This document shows positions 1 to 9,260 of a stretch of DNA of 64,000 nucleotides, one piece after another. How positions within the stretch are numbered: the first letter of the stretch is position 1; every line of letters starts with the position of its first letter. The position numbers and the translations under genes are program-made. The DNA comes from an uncultured Bacteroidota bacterium (GTDB taxonomy: Bacteria; Bacteroidota; Bacteroidia; Bacteroidales; UBA12481), in contig CAINOB010000098.1 of NCBI GenBank assembly GCA_903851365.1, positions 1-64,000 on the forward strand, given 5' to 3'. The notes below the pieces were generated by a model, which worked only from the letters and a program-made list of their open reading frames with translations, made no database searches and was not told the origin of the DNA.

Positions 1-180
1 TGTCTTTCGTTTGCTTATCATTACATTTGATTTGTTGCTTGAAGGTAAGAATAATGTATTTAATTACCTAACAATCAACGCATTAATGTTGTTTCTGTCG
101 CAAATTTATATCGATTCTAAATAACATTTTGTCCCAGCCCCCTATTAATAGGAGAATCCAATGGCTCACTGCCACAATCT

Positions 181-1575
181 CTACAGCAAGCTGTCAAACT
201 TCTTCCGGGTAGCCTTATCCGAAGGACGCGTCATTTTAACAGTAACAATTTTACCCTGCTGATCAAAAAGCATGAAGGTAGGAACGCCCATGATTTTATA
301 CTTTAAACACAGGTCAGATTGCCATGCTTTTTCCCCAATGATCTGAACACCCTGTAATTTCTTTTCAGGTACGAATTTCATCCAGGCAGCATGATCTTCA
401 TCGATTGAAAAACTGATAAAAACGATATTTTTCCCATGATAATCCGACTCGAGTGTATCCAGGAAAGGTATTTCATAATTACACGGGCCGCACCAGGTTG
501 CCCAAACGTCTACATATACCAGTTTTCCTTTGAAATCAGACAGTTTTACAGTATTGCCCTGCATATCCTTACCAGCAAATTCGAAGGCCGGTTGGCCTGC
601 TGCAAGCCTTTTCCAGTCGGCTATGGTTGAATTCAGCTTATTGGTCAGGGAGGTGTCTTTGCAACGGCCCAGGAAGAAATCGATATTTTCCTGCATGTCC
701 TTATCGATGTCCTTCCACTGAACATCTGAGGAGATTGCATCAAAAAGATAATTATCCAGAACAGCATCGTTTTTCAAAATTTCCTGAGCTGTTTCTGCCC
801 TTAACTTTCCAGTATTGATGGCTTTTGTGGAATCGGCTTTCTTCAGTGCGTCAACCTTCTTTGAAACGCTTTTCTGAACCATCATGGAAAGATATTGCTT
901 AAATGCATTTGACCCCAGGAAGGCCGATTGAGTCAGATCCAGATCCTTTTGGAATGCATAAAATTCCTCGGGCACCTTGTATCCCTCATTTTTAGTAAAA
1001 TAGACGTGATAACTTTCAAACATCATCAGGTTATTAGCCCAGCTGTAAAGGACTTCAGCTTCCTCAGCTTTCCATAAAGGCGAATTCGCATCGTCTTTTT
1101 TTGCAGCTGCCAAAACCGATTTTTCGGCATTGAGGATTGAATCCTGTTTGGTTTTGAACTGAGCGGGCTCAAGTTTGTAATCATCATAATTCATCTGACC
1201 GGCCTTATTGGCCTTAGCAATCAGATAATTATTGATATCAGAACCAGGTCCTTCAAACTTTAATGAGGTTTTAAACGCGGCAGCATCGAAACTGATATTC
1301 AGTTTCATACCGGGACCAACTTTGAATGGGGCATAATCTTTTCCTCCGGATAACAGATAATAATTCGACACCTTGGTCAGGTCCTTGATGGGAAAAGTAA
1401 ACTTTCCGGTGGCATCAAGATGAATAGAATCCTTGGCACCGCCCGGGCCGCCAAGTACAAAGATCCCGGACGTCAGGTTTTTTACCGTGCCGGATAGTTC
1501 AGCACCCTTTTTAACGGTTGGGGTGCAACCGAAAAGAAATGGGATCAGGATAAAGGATAGAAACAACTTTTTCAT
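181..1575 (-). CDS. TlpA-type thioredoxin-fold lipoprotein with DUF4369-like N-terminus
   Basis: 464 residues. The N-terminus is a lipoprotein signal ending in the lipobox LFGC, so Cys17 should be lipidated and the protein periplasm- or outer-membrane-anchored. Residues about 22-115 resemble the DUF4369 beta domain common in Bacteroidetes redox lipoproteins, followed by a helical linker. Residues about 330-460 are an AhpC/TSA-TlpA thioredoxin fold with active-site WCGPC (Trp361-Cys365) and the cis-proline motif GVPTF (Pro432). Both redox cysteines are present. Family knowledge predicts a periplasmic thiol-disulfide reductase; the client is unknown. It lies just downstream of the BNR-repeat gene on the same strand (34-nt gap), so the two may be co-transcribed. 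The ATG start is well placed before the signal peptide. Confidence 0.85.
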   Translation of the reverse strand: MKKLFLSFILIPFLFGCTPTVKKGAELSGTVKNLTSGIFVLGGPGGAKDSIHLDATGKFTFPIKDLTKVSNYYLLSGGKDYAPFKVGPGMKLNISFDAAAFKTSLKFEGPGSDINNYLIAKANKAGQMNYDDYKLEPAQFKTKQDSILNAEKSVLAAAKKDDANSPLWKAEEAEVLYSWANNLMMFESYHVYFTKNEGYKVPEEFYAFQKDLDLTQSAFLGSNAFKQYLSMMVQKSVSKKVDALKKADSTKAINTGKLRAETAQEILKNDAVLDNYLFDAISSDVQWKDIDKDMQENIDFFLGRCKDTSLTNKLNSTIADWKRLAAGQPAFEFAGKDMQGNTVKLSDFKGKLVYVDVWATWCGPCNYEIPFLDTLESDYHGKNIVFISFSIDEDHAAWMKFVPEKKLQGVQIIGEKAWQSDLCLKYKIMGVPTFMLFDQQGKIVTVKMTRPSDKATRKKFDSLL

Positions 1576-1609
1576 TTGCGATTTTATATTTAGGTAAATT
1601 TCTTAATGC

Positions 1610-4312
1610 CTACTGCTTAATAAACCGTTCAGTCAAATTCTGCTTACCGGCCCAAACTCGGATAAAGTACATTCCGGGAGCCAGGTTCGGGTGCAATTGT
1701 TTCTGAATGGTCCCGTTTGATACCGGTATTACTTCTTCAAACACTCGCTCACCAGTCACAGAGATCATCTCCACCCTTGCCTCACCAGTCTGGATTCCAT
1801 TAACTTGCAGATTAACCACTCCATTCGTTGGATTTGGATACACCAACATTTTACTGCTCAGAAATCCGGTTGGCTCGGTTCCTGATGTTCCCTGAACGAG
1901 GTTAGCCATCCAAATTCCCCTTCCGAAGGTAGCCGCATAAATTTTCCGGGAAGGGTAATGAATCTCCAGTTCATCAACAACCACGTTGGGCAGCAAATTA
2001 CTGTAAATGGTCCATTTACCGGATTCCTCAGTATAATAATAAACTCCCGCATCTGTGCCGATATACACAACACCGTTGCCGTAACCCGTCTGGTAAACCA
2101 CTGTATTGACCGGAATATTCGGGAGGTCCATCGACATATTCTGCCAGGTGACCCCGCCATCTTTTGTGCGGTAAACATGTTGCCCGGGGAGAAATCCACC
2201 GTAGGTAACCCATAATTCCAGAGAGTCACTTCCACTCACTGCCAGGGACGTAATATAAAGCGAATCAGGAATTCCGTCGATGATATTCACCCATCGGGTT
2301 CCACCGTCCTGTGTGGCCCATAGTCTTGTTTTTACCGGGTAATCAAACCTGATCTTGGTTGATGCATAAAGCGTTTTATTATTTCCGGGATACATCGCCA
2401 GGGCAGTAATCTCAGGAGGTGCATTATACCCACTGAGAATAGGGAAATTTGAGATCTTGTTATAGGTATCCCCTTTATTGGTGGATTTATAAACATTCCC
2501 ATAACCGGTAAAAATGATATTGGGATTATTCATATCCTGGATTATCGGGGTGGTCCATTCACCTTTTTCACTACCTATATTAGGCTGGATGCCTTTAAAT
2601 GCATTTCCTCCATTATCTGAGCGGGAGATGCTTCCATATTGTGACGAACTGTAAACGATATCCGGATTATCCGGATTAATCATGCAATCCATCCCGTCTT
2701 CGCCATTAATGCTGACCCAGTTTCCGTTCTTGTCGTAGAAACTCGAATTATCCTGTGCACCGCCGACGATATAGCCGGGGAACATCTCGCATAAACCGAT
2801 GCGGTAAAACGAAGTAATAATCATGCCATTAGAACGTTCCTGCCAGGTAGTGGCCCATTTGCCACCGGTCTTGGTTCCGGGAATGATAGTATCCGTGCGG
2901 GTGACTCCACCATCATGAGTAGCATAGTACTTTTTATCGGCGGGGTTATATTTGTACTGATGCTGATCGGCGTGAAGGGTAAAGTTATCGGCCGAAAAAA
3001 CCCAGTTTGAAACTGCTGTCCAGGTGAGACCACCATCGGAAGAAGCCATCATGTCCAGGCCACCGGCGTATACCCTGTCCTTATTTTTCGGGTCAACAAG
3101 ATGAGCAAGGTCATACCATCCTTGACTGGCTTCAAGGATATTAATCCCGTTGATAGCCATCGTATTTCGGGCGGTCCAGGTTTCACCACCGTCGGTTGAC
3201 CGGTAATAGCCATAAAATCCTCCGGCTGTATTGGTGGCCAGGATGTAAATATAGTCGGATGACTGAGGCGTCAGGCCGATATCAGTACGTCCAATACTCA
3301 GATCATTGGGCCAGTTGGTGTTCTTTTCCAGCCAGGTTTGGCCAAAATCGGTTGATTTCAACAATTTGGCAGGACCGCCGAAACCGGTGATATGCCCCGT
3401 TGTGGCATAAACAACGGATCCGATATTAAAGTCCTGTTCAAAATCCCAGATCATGTTGGTATTGACCTTGATCCAGTTATCGCCGTTGTCAGTCGACCTA
3501 AAGATACCGTTAACTCCGGCAGCCAGTAAGGTTCCTGCTTGTGTCGGATGAAAAAGGATCCTTCGGATAAGGGAGCCATCCATTTCGGTTTCACTGAATT
3601 TCAAGCCTGTAGCCTTCCAGGTGATACCTCCGTCATTGGTCTGATAAACGCCCAGTCCATAATGGGTATTGCGCTTGCGGTTGTCGATCTGAAGTGAGAT
3701 ATTGATATAAGCGTAGTCGCAAACGGATATGAAAATATTATCCGGATTTTTTGGATTAACAGCGATATCTGACACCCGGAGAATCGGCAGGTCATCGGTC
3801 AGCGGCAGGTATGTATTACCACCGTCAACCGTTTTCCATACCCCGCCCTGAGCCACTCCAACCCAGTAAATCAGCGGATCTGTCGGGTGAAAGGCGATAC
3901 AGTTGATTCTTCCAACACCATTCGAGGCCATTGTTTGCACGCTTGGTGGCCGGTGATCGGGGCCCACGGGTGACCAACCATTACCGGTTTTCATGCGGGC
4001 TTCCATCTGCTTTTGAACCTGCACTTTTGCTACTTCGTTCAGGAAAATACCGGGGTCAGCCGGATTTCCGTCCGGATCAAGCCGGCTGCGGTTGAACTCC
4101 ATGAAACGGCCATAAGCCTTCCATCCTTTGGTCTGGAGGTTTGCGGGCACAGAAGCCCACTTGTCATAGGCATTCAAAGCATCCTTAAAAGAATACTTTC
4201 CATCAGTCGACTGACCCTGCGGTATAACAAACTGTCCCATCAGGCTGGCACCTGTCAGCATCAGGATAACACTGAAACCTAATAACCTCAGCTTAATTGA
4301 ATAATCCTTCAT
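1610..4312 (-). CDS. BNR/sortilin-repeat surface protein with T9SS sorting domain
   Basis: 900 residues with a Sec signal peptide (first ~26 residues). At least eight Asp-box/BNR motifs of the form S/T-x-D-x-G-x-T-W are spread through it (for example TNDGGITW, STDGGETW, TKDGGVTW). This is the pattern of VPS10/sortilin-like beta-propellers, probably two propellers. The last ~75 residues are a type IX secretion C-terminal domain starting near YPNPTNG and ending in a short beta strand with FIKQ. The family is exported through T9SS and often attached to the surface. No catalytic residues for sialidase or glycosidase activity are evident, so I do not assign an enzyme function. It may bind glycans or proteins. 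Confidence 0.85.
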   Translation of the reverse strand: MKDYSIKLRLLGFSVILMLTGASLMGQFVIPQGQSTDGKYSFKDALNAYDKWASVPANLQTKGWKAYGRFMEFNRSRLDPDGNPADPGIFLNEVAKVQVQKQMEARMKTGNGWSPVGPDHRPPSVQTMASNGVGRINCIAFHPTDPLIYWVGVAQGGVWKTVDGGNTYLPLTDDLPILRVSDIAVNPKNPDNIFISVCDYAYINISLQIDNRKRNTHYGLGVYQTNDGGITWKATGLKFSETEMDGSLIRRILFHPTQAGTLLAAGVNGIFRSTDNGDNWIKVNTNMIWDFEQDFNIGSVVYATTGHITGFGGPAKLLKSTDFGQTWLEKNTNWPNDLSIGRTDIGLTPQSSDYIYILATNTAGGFYGYYRSTDGGETWTARNTMAINGINILEASQGWYDLAHLVDPKNKDRVYAGGLDMMASSDGGLTWTAVSNWVFSADNFTLHADQHQYKYNPADKKYYATHDGGVTRTDTIIPGTKTGGKWATTWQERSNGMIITSFYRIGLCEMFPGYIVGGAQDNSSFYDKNGNWVSINGEDGMDCMINPDNPDIVYSSSQYGSISRSDNGGNAFKGIQPNIGSEKGEWTTPIIQDMNNPNIIFTGYGNVYKSTNKGDTYNKISNFPILSGYNAPPEITALAMYPGNNKTLYASTKIRFDYPVKTRLWATQDGGTRWVNIIDGIPDSLYITSLAVSGSDSLELWVTYGGFLPGQHVYRTKDGGVTWQNMSMDLPNIPVNTVVYQTGYGNGVVYIGTDAGVYYYTEESGKWTIYSNLLPNVVVDELEIHYPSRKIYAATFGRGIWMANLVQGTSGTEPTGFLSSKMLVYPNPTNGVVNLQVNGIQTGEARVEMISVTGERVFEEVIPVSNGTIQKQLHPNLAPGMYFIRVWAGKQNLTERFIKQ

Positions 4313-4370
4313 CGCGTATTAGCATTAGTATAAATGAATGTGAAATAATCATAATCAGAAAAATAACATA

Positions 4371-4378
4371 CAAATATA
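4371..4378 (-). promoter_or_regulatory. Candidate -7 box (TATATTTG) for the BNR-repeat gene
   Basis: On the minus strand the octamer TATATTTG matches the Bacteroides -7 consensus TAnnTTTG about 60 nt before the ATG of the BNR-repeat protein. I see no good TTG/TTTG -33 element at 19-21 nt spacing, so support is partial. Confidence 0.35.
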
Positions 4379-4450
4379 GAATAATAGACCTTTTGTTAAT
4401 GATTGTTAATCAAAAGCGCTGATTAGCTCACTTGTGTGTAATTTGGCTTC

Positions 4451-5827
4451 GTGAACAGGAACCTGCGATATATTATTATTACCATGCTGATTGCGTTGGT
4501 AGGTATTATTATTTTCCAGATATACTGGATCAGCAATTCCTATGACCTGCATAACAAAACCTTCAGAAATGAGGTAAACACGGCTCTGGAAGAGGTACTT
4601 AACCTCGAAACCGAGGAAACCATTATCGGGCACATTCTCGATATGCAGGATAGTTCTAAAGAACCCATTGTAATTGAAACCTACCGTATTACCCAGCAGG
4701 CAGACAGCCTATCGACCGAATCCAATGCGGGAATCCTTAAAGATTCCATGTTTATCAAGCAGGCTGACCTTAACCGGATTGTCGGCAAAGTTTTCCAAAG
4801 CCTTGCCACCATTCATCCTGAATTGCCGGCCATCAGCAAAAAGTACGAGAAAGTTCTGAAGGAACGCAACATTACCACACCATTTTTGCTGGGGTTCAGC
4901 AAGAATGACACTGTGTTTGACCTTACCGGAGGCACACCGAAGCAATTTGAATCGGCACAGGCTATCCAAAAGCTTCCAGGCATCAACCGACATAATGAAA
5001 AAGTGCTGGCTTTTTTCCCGGAAACCCGATCATTCCTCCTCAAGAGAATGTGGATAACACTTTTCGCCTCAGTATTTTTTGTCTTGCTCATCGCAGGAAG
5101 TTTCTTTTATATGCTGGCAATGCTCGTCCGGCAGAAAAAACTATCAGAAATAAAAAATGATTTTGTCAACAATATGACTCATGAGCTCAAGACTCCAATT
5201 GCCACAGTATCAGCTGCAATGGAAGCCCTGGTGCAATTCGACGCATTGGACGACCGGACCAAAAGCCTGAAATACATCGATCTTTCACGTCGCGAGCTTA
5301 ATCGTTTGTCGGGTATGGTAGAAAATGTTTTACGCATAAGTACGTTTGAGAAGCAACGACTCGTTCTATTTAAGGAAACATTTAATATCAGCCAGGTTTT
5401 GGAAGAAACAGCGCAGAAATTCATCCTGCAGTATCCCGGACGTGTGGAATTTCAGTTTAATCTGAAGGGTCCCGGGTATATCCATGCCGACAAGTTTCAC
5501 ATACAGAATATCATTAACAATCTGTATGACAATGCTGTAAAATACTCAGGAGCTTCGGCACAACTGGAGGTCGGCTGTTTCCGCGAGAATGAATTTGTTG
5601 TGATCGTGGTTCGCGATCACGGGATCGGTATATCTAAAGAACAACAAAAACATATTTTCGATAAATTTTACCGGGTACCAACCGGCGACCTCCATGCTGT
5701 CAAGGGTTTCGGTCTTGGCCTGGCTTATGTCAGGCAGATTGCCGAAGCTCATGGCGGAACTGTTGGGGTTAAAAGCCAGCTAGGTGCCGGTTCAGAATTT
5801 ACTGTTGCATTACCAGAAATCCAATGA
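4451..5827 (+). CDS. Membrane sensor histidine kinase
   Basis: 458 residues. A transmembrane helix at residues about 8-27 and another at about 197-217 enclose a ~170-residue periplasmic sensor of no recognised family. The cytoplasmic part has a HisKA domain with the H-box MTHELKTP (His244) and a HATPase domain with N-box (NNLYDNAVKY), G1 (RDHGIGI) and G2 (GFGLGLAYV) motifs. The start is GTG. The next in-frame ATG falls inside the first membrane helix, so GTG is preferred. The stop overlaps the start of the response regulator by 4 nt (ATGA), so they form one translationally coupled two-component pair. The architecture resembles Bacteroides RprX, but identity is not shown. The signal is unknown. 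Confidence 0.9.
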   Translation: MNRNLRYIIITMLIALVGIIIFQIYWISNSYDLHNKTFRNEVNTALEEVLNLETEETIIGHILDMQDSSKEPIVIETYRITQQADSLSTESNAGILKDSMFIKQADLNRIVGKVFQSLATIHPELPAISKKYEKVLKERNITTPFLLGFSKNDTVFDLTGGTPKQFESAQAIQKLPGINRHNEKVLAFFPETRSFLLKRMWITLFASVFFVLLIAGSFFYMLAMLVRQKKLSEIKNDFVNNMTHELKTPIATVSAAMEALVQFDALDDRTKSLKYIDLSRRELNRLSGMVENVLRISTFEKQRLVLFKETFNISQVLEETAQKFILQYPGRVEFQFNLKGPGYIHADKFHIQNIINNLYDNAVKYSGASAQLEVGCFRENEFVVIVVRDHGIGISKEQQKHIFDKFYRVPTGDLHAVKGFGLGLAYVRQIAEAHGGTVGVKSQLGAGSEFTVALPEIQ

Positions 5828-6513
5828 AAAAGACTAAAGTACTGTTTGTTGAAGATGAGCAATCGCTCGGGTTGATTGTTCAGGAGAGCCTCGAATCCAG
5901 GGGCTTCGAGGTTCGCTATTGCCAGGATGGAAAGACCGGTATGCAGGTCTTCTCTGAATTTAAGCCTGATATCTGCCTGTTAGACATTATGATGCCGGTA
6001 AAGGACGGCTTCACTATGGCACAGGAAATTCGAAAAACCGATTCCGTAACACCGATTATTTTCCTCACCGCACGTTCGCAAACAACAGATGTGGTTAAAG
6101 GGTTTGAGGTCGGAGCCAACGACTATATTAAGAAGCCTTTCAGCATGGAAGAGCTCATTGTCAGGATCAAAGCCAGGCTGACAGATCCAGGACAATCCTT
6201 GAAATCGGATGATGAGGTAATTATTCACCAGTTAGGTGAATACCGTTTTGATCACCGGAAACAAACACTGGAATTCCGGAATCAGATCACAAAACTCACT
6301 CACCGCGAAGCCGAGATTTTAAGATTGCTCTGCGTCAATCGCAGTCAGGTGGTGGAACGGAGCTTTGTTCTAAAGAAAGTATGGGGCGACGACAACTTTT
6401 TCAATGCCAGGAGCATGGACGTTTTTATCACCAAGCTTCGCAAACATCTTCAGTACGACAGCAATGTGGAGATTCTCAATGTCAGGGGAATTGGGTATAA
6501 GATGATATATTAG
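5824..6513 (+). CDS. OmpR/PhoB-family response regulator
   Basis: 229 residues. The N-terminal receiver domain (about 5-120) has the acidic pair in VEDE, phospho-acceptor Asp54 in CLLDIMMP, Thr in FLTA and Lys in KKPFS. The C-terminal winged-helix DNA-binding domain (about 130-229) contains the typical LTHREAEILRLL helix and ends in a RGIGYKM wing. Its ATG overlaps the stop of the upstream kinase, marking a cognate pair. It resembles RprY-type regulators of Bacteroidetes. Target genes cannot be inferred from the window. Confidence 0.92.
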   Translation: MKKTKVLFVEDEQSLGLIVQESLESRGFEVRYCQDGKTGMQVFSEFKPDICLLDIMMPVKDGFTMAQEIRKTDSVTPIIFLTARSQTTDVVKGFEVGANDYIKKPFSMEELIVRIKARLTDPGQSLKSDDEVIIHQLGEYRFDHRKQTLEFRNQITKLTHREAEILRLLCVNRSQVVERSFVLKKVWGDDNFFNARSMDVFITKLRKHLQYDSNVEILNVRGIGYKMIY

Positions 6514-6529
6514 ATTCAAAGACCAATCC

Positions 6530-6557
6530 CGAATTCTGAAGTTGGAGTTTCAAGTGT
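6530..6557. repeat. Dispersed intergenic repeat, copy 1
   Basis: This 28-nt stretch, starting CGAATTCTGAAGTTGGAG, matches 23 of 28 positions of a stretch at 54224-54251 starting CGAATTCCGAGGTTGGAG. Both copies lie just downstream of a plus-strand gene, in a spacer before a minus-strand gene or another transcription unit. No coding function is seen. Confidence 0.55.
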
Positions 6558-6569
6558 GCACCGAAGTTA

Positions 6570-6597
6570 CTGCCTACTGCTGACTGCCGACTGCCTT
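6570..6597. repeat. Four tandem heptamers of CTGCYKA type
   Basis: Units read CTGCCTA, CTGCTGA, CTGCCGA, CTGCCTT. The array sits between the convergent ends of the OmpR-type regulator and the LytTR regulator, and its last bases overlap the LytTR stop codon. It directly follows the dispersed repeat at 6530, so the spacer looks like a composite small repetitive element. Confidence 0.5.
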
Positions 6598-7351
6598 AAA
6601 ATCCCAGCACCTCTCTGAGCTTCTTCAGCCCCGCTTTACTGGTATGAATCTTCTTACCCGACTTCATCACTAATACCTTGGTTTCTTTATCGTAAGGCTC
6701 GAGCTGCACGATCTGACTTAACCTGACAATATGTGATCGGTGTACCCTGATGAATTCCGCCGGATCCAGATGTTCTTCCAGATACCCCATGGTCATTTGT
6801 TTCAGGTATCTGCCATCGCTCACATAAACCATGACATAATCATCCTCAGCTTCGATATATTCGATTTGGTCAATGGCAATGACCTTAATTTTCTGACCGC
6901 TTCTCACCACGATACGGTCGAGGTACATCCCCGGGGTAAGCATTCCGCTGGCAAGTTTCGACAGTCCCGGAGCCGGTCCGGTTTTCTGATTGATCCTTTC
7001 GATTGCTTTATTGACTGATTGTGCAAAACGATCGCGGGAGTAAGGTTTCAATAAATAATCCACTGCATTGAACTCGAAAGCTTTAATTGCAAACTCATCG
7101 AAAGCTGTTGAAAAAATCACCTGAGGATATTCATCAAGCAACTCCAGCATTTCAAATCCCGAAATTTTAGGCATTTGAATATCCAGAAAAATCAGGTCGG
7201 GTTTATCTGACTGTATAGCTTTCATGCCTTCAAAACCATTGGCACATTCGCCTATAATGCTGATGTCAGGAAAGGATTCAAGATAAGACCGGATCAGGAT
7301 TCTGGCCGGTTCCTCATCGTCAATGATCAGTGCTTTGAGCTGGGGTTTCAT
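6596..7351 (-). CDS. LytTR-family response regulator
   Basis: 251 residues. The receiver domain (about 5-120) has the acidic pair in IIDDEEP, phospho-acceptor Asp57 in LIFLDIQMP, and Lys in LLKPYS. The LytTR DNA-binding domain (about 145-247) carries the characteristic IEYIEAEDDYVMVY and FIRVHRSHIV segments. It is the last gene of a minus-strand operon behind the LytS-type kinase, whose 3' end it overlaps by 32 nt. Family knowledge: LytTR regulators bind direct repeats and often control envelope or surface genes. Confidence 0.92.
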   Translation of the reverse strand: MKPQLKALIIDDEEPARILIRSYLESFPDISIIGECANGFEGMKAIQSDKPDLIFLDIQMPKISGFEMLELLDEYPQVIFSTAFDEFAIKAFEFNAVDYLLKPYSRDRFAQSVNKAIERINQKTGPAPGLSKLASGMLTPGMYLDRIVVRSGQKIKVIAIDQIEYIEAEDDYVMVYVSDGRYLKQMTMGYLEEHLDPAEFIRVHRSHIVRLSQIVQLEPYDKETKVLVMKSGKKIHTSKAGLKKLREVLGF

Positions 7352-8408
7352 GATTTGGGTTTTGCGGAATAGTCAGTTTAATGGTAAAGCGATTTTCCGT
7401 TCGCTGCACTTCCAGGCAATTTTCGCAATTATATGCCAAAAATAGGCGGTTCTGCGTATTGATCAAACCGATTCCCTTGCCCTTTCGCGGAGGCGCTTCC
7501 GGATCAAAATCGTTCGTAAGCTCTATCAGCAGATTTTCACTTTGATTACAGGAAGCTCTAAGTTCAATTTTCACTGGTTCAGTACTTTCGTAAACTCCAT
7601 GTTTTATTGAATTCTCGACCAGCGGCTGAAGTATCATGTGGGGAATTGTCATCGTCAGACACTCTTCGGGTACAATAAAATCAAACTGAAGTCTTTTGCC
7701 AAACCTTACTTTTTCAATTTCCAGATAGTACCTAATATTTTCGATTTCCGCGGAAAGGGAAGTCAGGTTGTTGTGTCGATTTTCCAGTGCATATCTCAGG
7801 AAACCCGAAAGCCTCACCAGCATTTCCCGAGCCTGCTCAGGCTGCGATGTTATCAGAGAGGATACTGAATTCAGGCTATTAAAGAGGAAATGAGGATTGA
7901 TTTGTGCCTTGAGCCGGTCGATTTCCGCTTCCTTAACCTGGAGACGCAAGGTAGATTCCTTACTTATCCTGGTTTTGCGGTCCTCGCTGTTGATATAAAG
8001 GTAGTAGATCATGATAATCAGCGAGTAGTAGAAAAAACCCGCTATGCCTCGCCATGGCAATGAACTGACAAGGAACTTCTGATACAGGGTCTGGTCGGTC
8101 CAGAGGTTATTTAGGATGATGAAACCCAGGCCGAGCCATACTCCCAGCACGAACATGGAAATCAGCAGATGGTTTAAAAGTCGGTCGAGCATCCCGGCCT
8201 TATTCAGATCATAATAACGGATTGAATACCAGAGGCCAAGTGCTATTCCGGCAAACAGGATATTGAATGTCGCGCTATCTGAAACAGCCATCCTGAGTTC
8301 CAATCCACCAGCCAGCCATAAAACAACTGCATGGATACCGGCAATCAGCATCCATGCAGTAATATAGGTTAAAGTATACGTCCGGTTGATCAGGAACGGA
8401 TTTTTCAT
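7320..8408 (-). CDS. LytS-type sensor histidine kinase (His_kinase/PF06580)
   Basis: 362 residues. Four predicted membrane helices lie in residues 10-140, with no sizeable extracytoplasmic domain. A short coiled-coil linker leads to the His_kinase motif AQINPHFLFNSLNS (His173) and a degenerate HATPase domain (MILQPLVENSIKHG; GKGIGLINTQNRL). It is cognate to the LytTR regulator that overlaps its 3' end. The gene upstream encodes a LiaF-like membrane protein ending 2 nt before this ATG, so the signal may reach the kinase through that partner, as in three-component Lia-type systems. That link is inference. Confidence 0.9.
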   Translation of the reverse strand: MKNPFLINRTYTLTYITAWMLIAGIHAVVLWLAGGLELRMAVSDSATFNILFAGIALGLWYSIRYYDLNKAGMLDRLLNHLLISMFVLGVWLGLGFIILNNLWTDQTLYQKFLVSSLPWRGIAGFFYYSLIIMIYYLYINSEDRKTRISKESTLRLQVKEAEIDRLKAQINPHFLFNSLNSVSSLITSQPEQAREMLVRLSGFLRYALENRHNNLTSLSAEIENIRYYLEIEKVRFGKRLQFDFIVPEECLTMTIPHMILQPLVENSIKHGVYESTEPVKIELRASCNQSENLLIELTNDFDPEAPPRKGKGIGLINTQNRLFLAYNCENCLEVQRTENRFTIKLTIPQNPNHETPAQSTDH

Positions 8409-8409
8409 T

Positions 8410-9180
8410 TTAGATACCGTATGATTTTACTTCGCCGCCACCAAAGATAGCCACACCCTTTATGATAAGCATTGTATTCTGATCATAAACAAGGTTTGGC
8501 ATCCTTTCGCGTTTATCGCTGAATCCACCAAAAATGGCCATGACTTCAACTTTAACGGTCCAGCCTGCCGGAACAATAACGGTAGATCCTCCGAAGATAC
8601 TGAGTGTATCGAGTATTTGCTGACCTTCAGCCAGCTTGGCATTCATCAGATTAATCTTTGACCCGCCAAAAACGCTTAAAATACGGCCACCTTTAAAACT
8701 CTGTGAGGTGATGATCCTGTCGCCGCCGCTGAATACAGCCACCTCATCTATAAAATCCCGGTTGTCTCCATTCTGCTGAGGGTTCCTCCAATGACGGAGA
8801 TAACGGGGTGGAGCAGCAATCAGGTAGATACCAAACAACAGAAGCATAGCTGGCCAGAAAGCATGGCGCCAATACTCCGGGAAATCATAAAAATGATTGA
8901 CGAGTGAAATACCCCCGATGGCAATCAGGAAGATTCCCGGAAAAGCATTTCGATTGTTGATCAGTGAAATAACTCCTATAGCGATCAGAAACATTTGCCA
9001 GGATATTACAATCCTCCTAACATCGTAAGGGATAATATCAAATACGTTGCCTAAAGCTATCAGGCCAACAAGAATAAGCAAAACACCCCATCCTCGGCGG
9101 CTATTGAGGTGCCTGCGCTGGTCGAAAACCGGACGATCGTGCCGGTGACCCCTTGTGAAATCTCTGTCCATTCGTTCCAT
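8410..9180 (-). CDS. LiaF-like membrane protein (DUF5668 plus FGG beta repeats)
   Basis: 256 residues. The N-terminus is a His/Arg-rich cytoplasmic tail, followed by four short hydrophobic segments (about 30-125) as in LiaF-TM/DUF5668 domains. The C-terminal half is an all-beta domain with a recurring core: VFSGG, VFGGS, IFGGS, IFGGF, IFGGG. This matches the 'cell-wall-active antibiotics response' (DUF2154-like) domain of LiaF proteins. In Firmicutes LiaF represses the LiaRS kinase system. Here the gene heads an operon with a LytS/LytTR pair, so a similar accessory role is plausible but unproven. The protein could alternatively be a bactofilin-like assembly factor. Confidence 0.75.
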   Translation of the reverse strand: MERMDRDFTRGHRHDRPVFDQRRHLNSRRGWGVLLILVGLIALGNVFDIIPYDVRRIVISWQMFLIAIGVISLINNRNAFPGIFLIAIGGISLVNHFYDFPEYWRHAFWPAMLLLFGIYLIAAPPRYLRHWRNPQQNGDNRDFIDEVAVFSGGDRIITSQSFKGGRILSVFGGSKINLMNAKLAEGQQILDTLSIFGGSTVIVPAGWTVKVEVMAIFGGFSDKRERMPNLVYDQNTMLIIKGVAIFGGGEVKSYGI

Positions 9181-9228
9181 TTTGCTAATTATTAGTTGAT
9201 TACCAATATTATTTTTCTAATCACGACC

Positions 9229-9260
9229 CAAAGATATCACCGTAAAAAAGGGGTATTCAA
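9229..9260 (-). promoter_or_regulatory. Promoter candidate for the LiaF-LytS-LytTR operon
   Basis: On the minus strand TATCTTTG (9236-9229) matches the Bacteroides -7 consensus TAnnTTTG, and a TTG at 9260-9258 lies 21 nt upstream as a -33 element. The box is about 50 nt before the ATG of the LiaF-like gene. Confidence 0.5.

Noticed and set aside
1606-1617. Short match to the CTGCCTA heptamer near the end of the BNR gene
   Set aside because: Only about one unit is present and it overlaps the stop codon of the BNR gene. It is too short to call a repeat.
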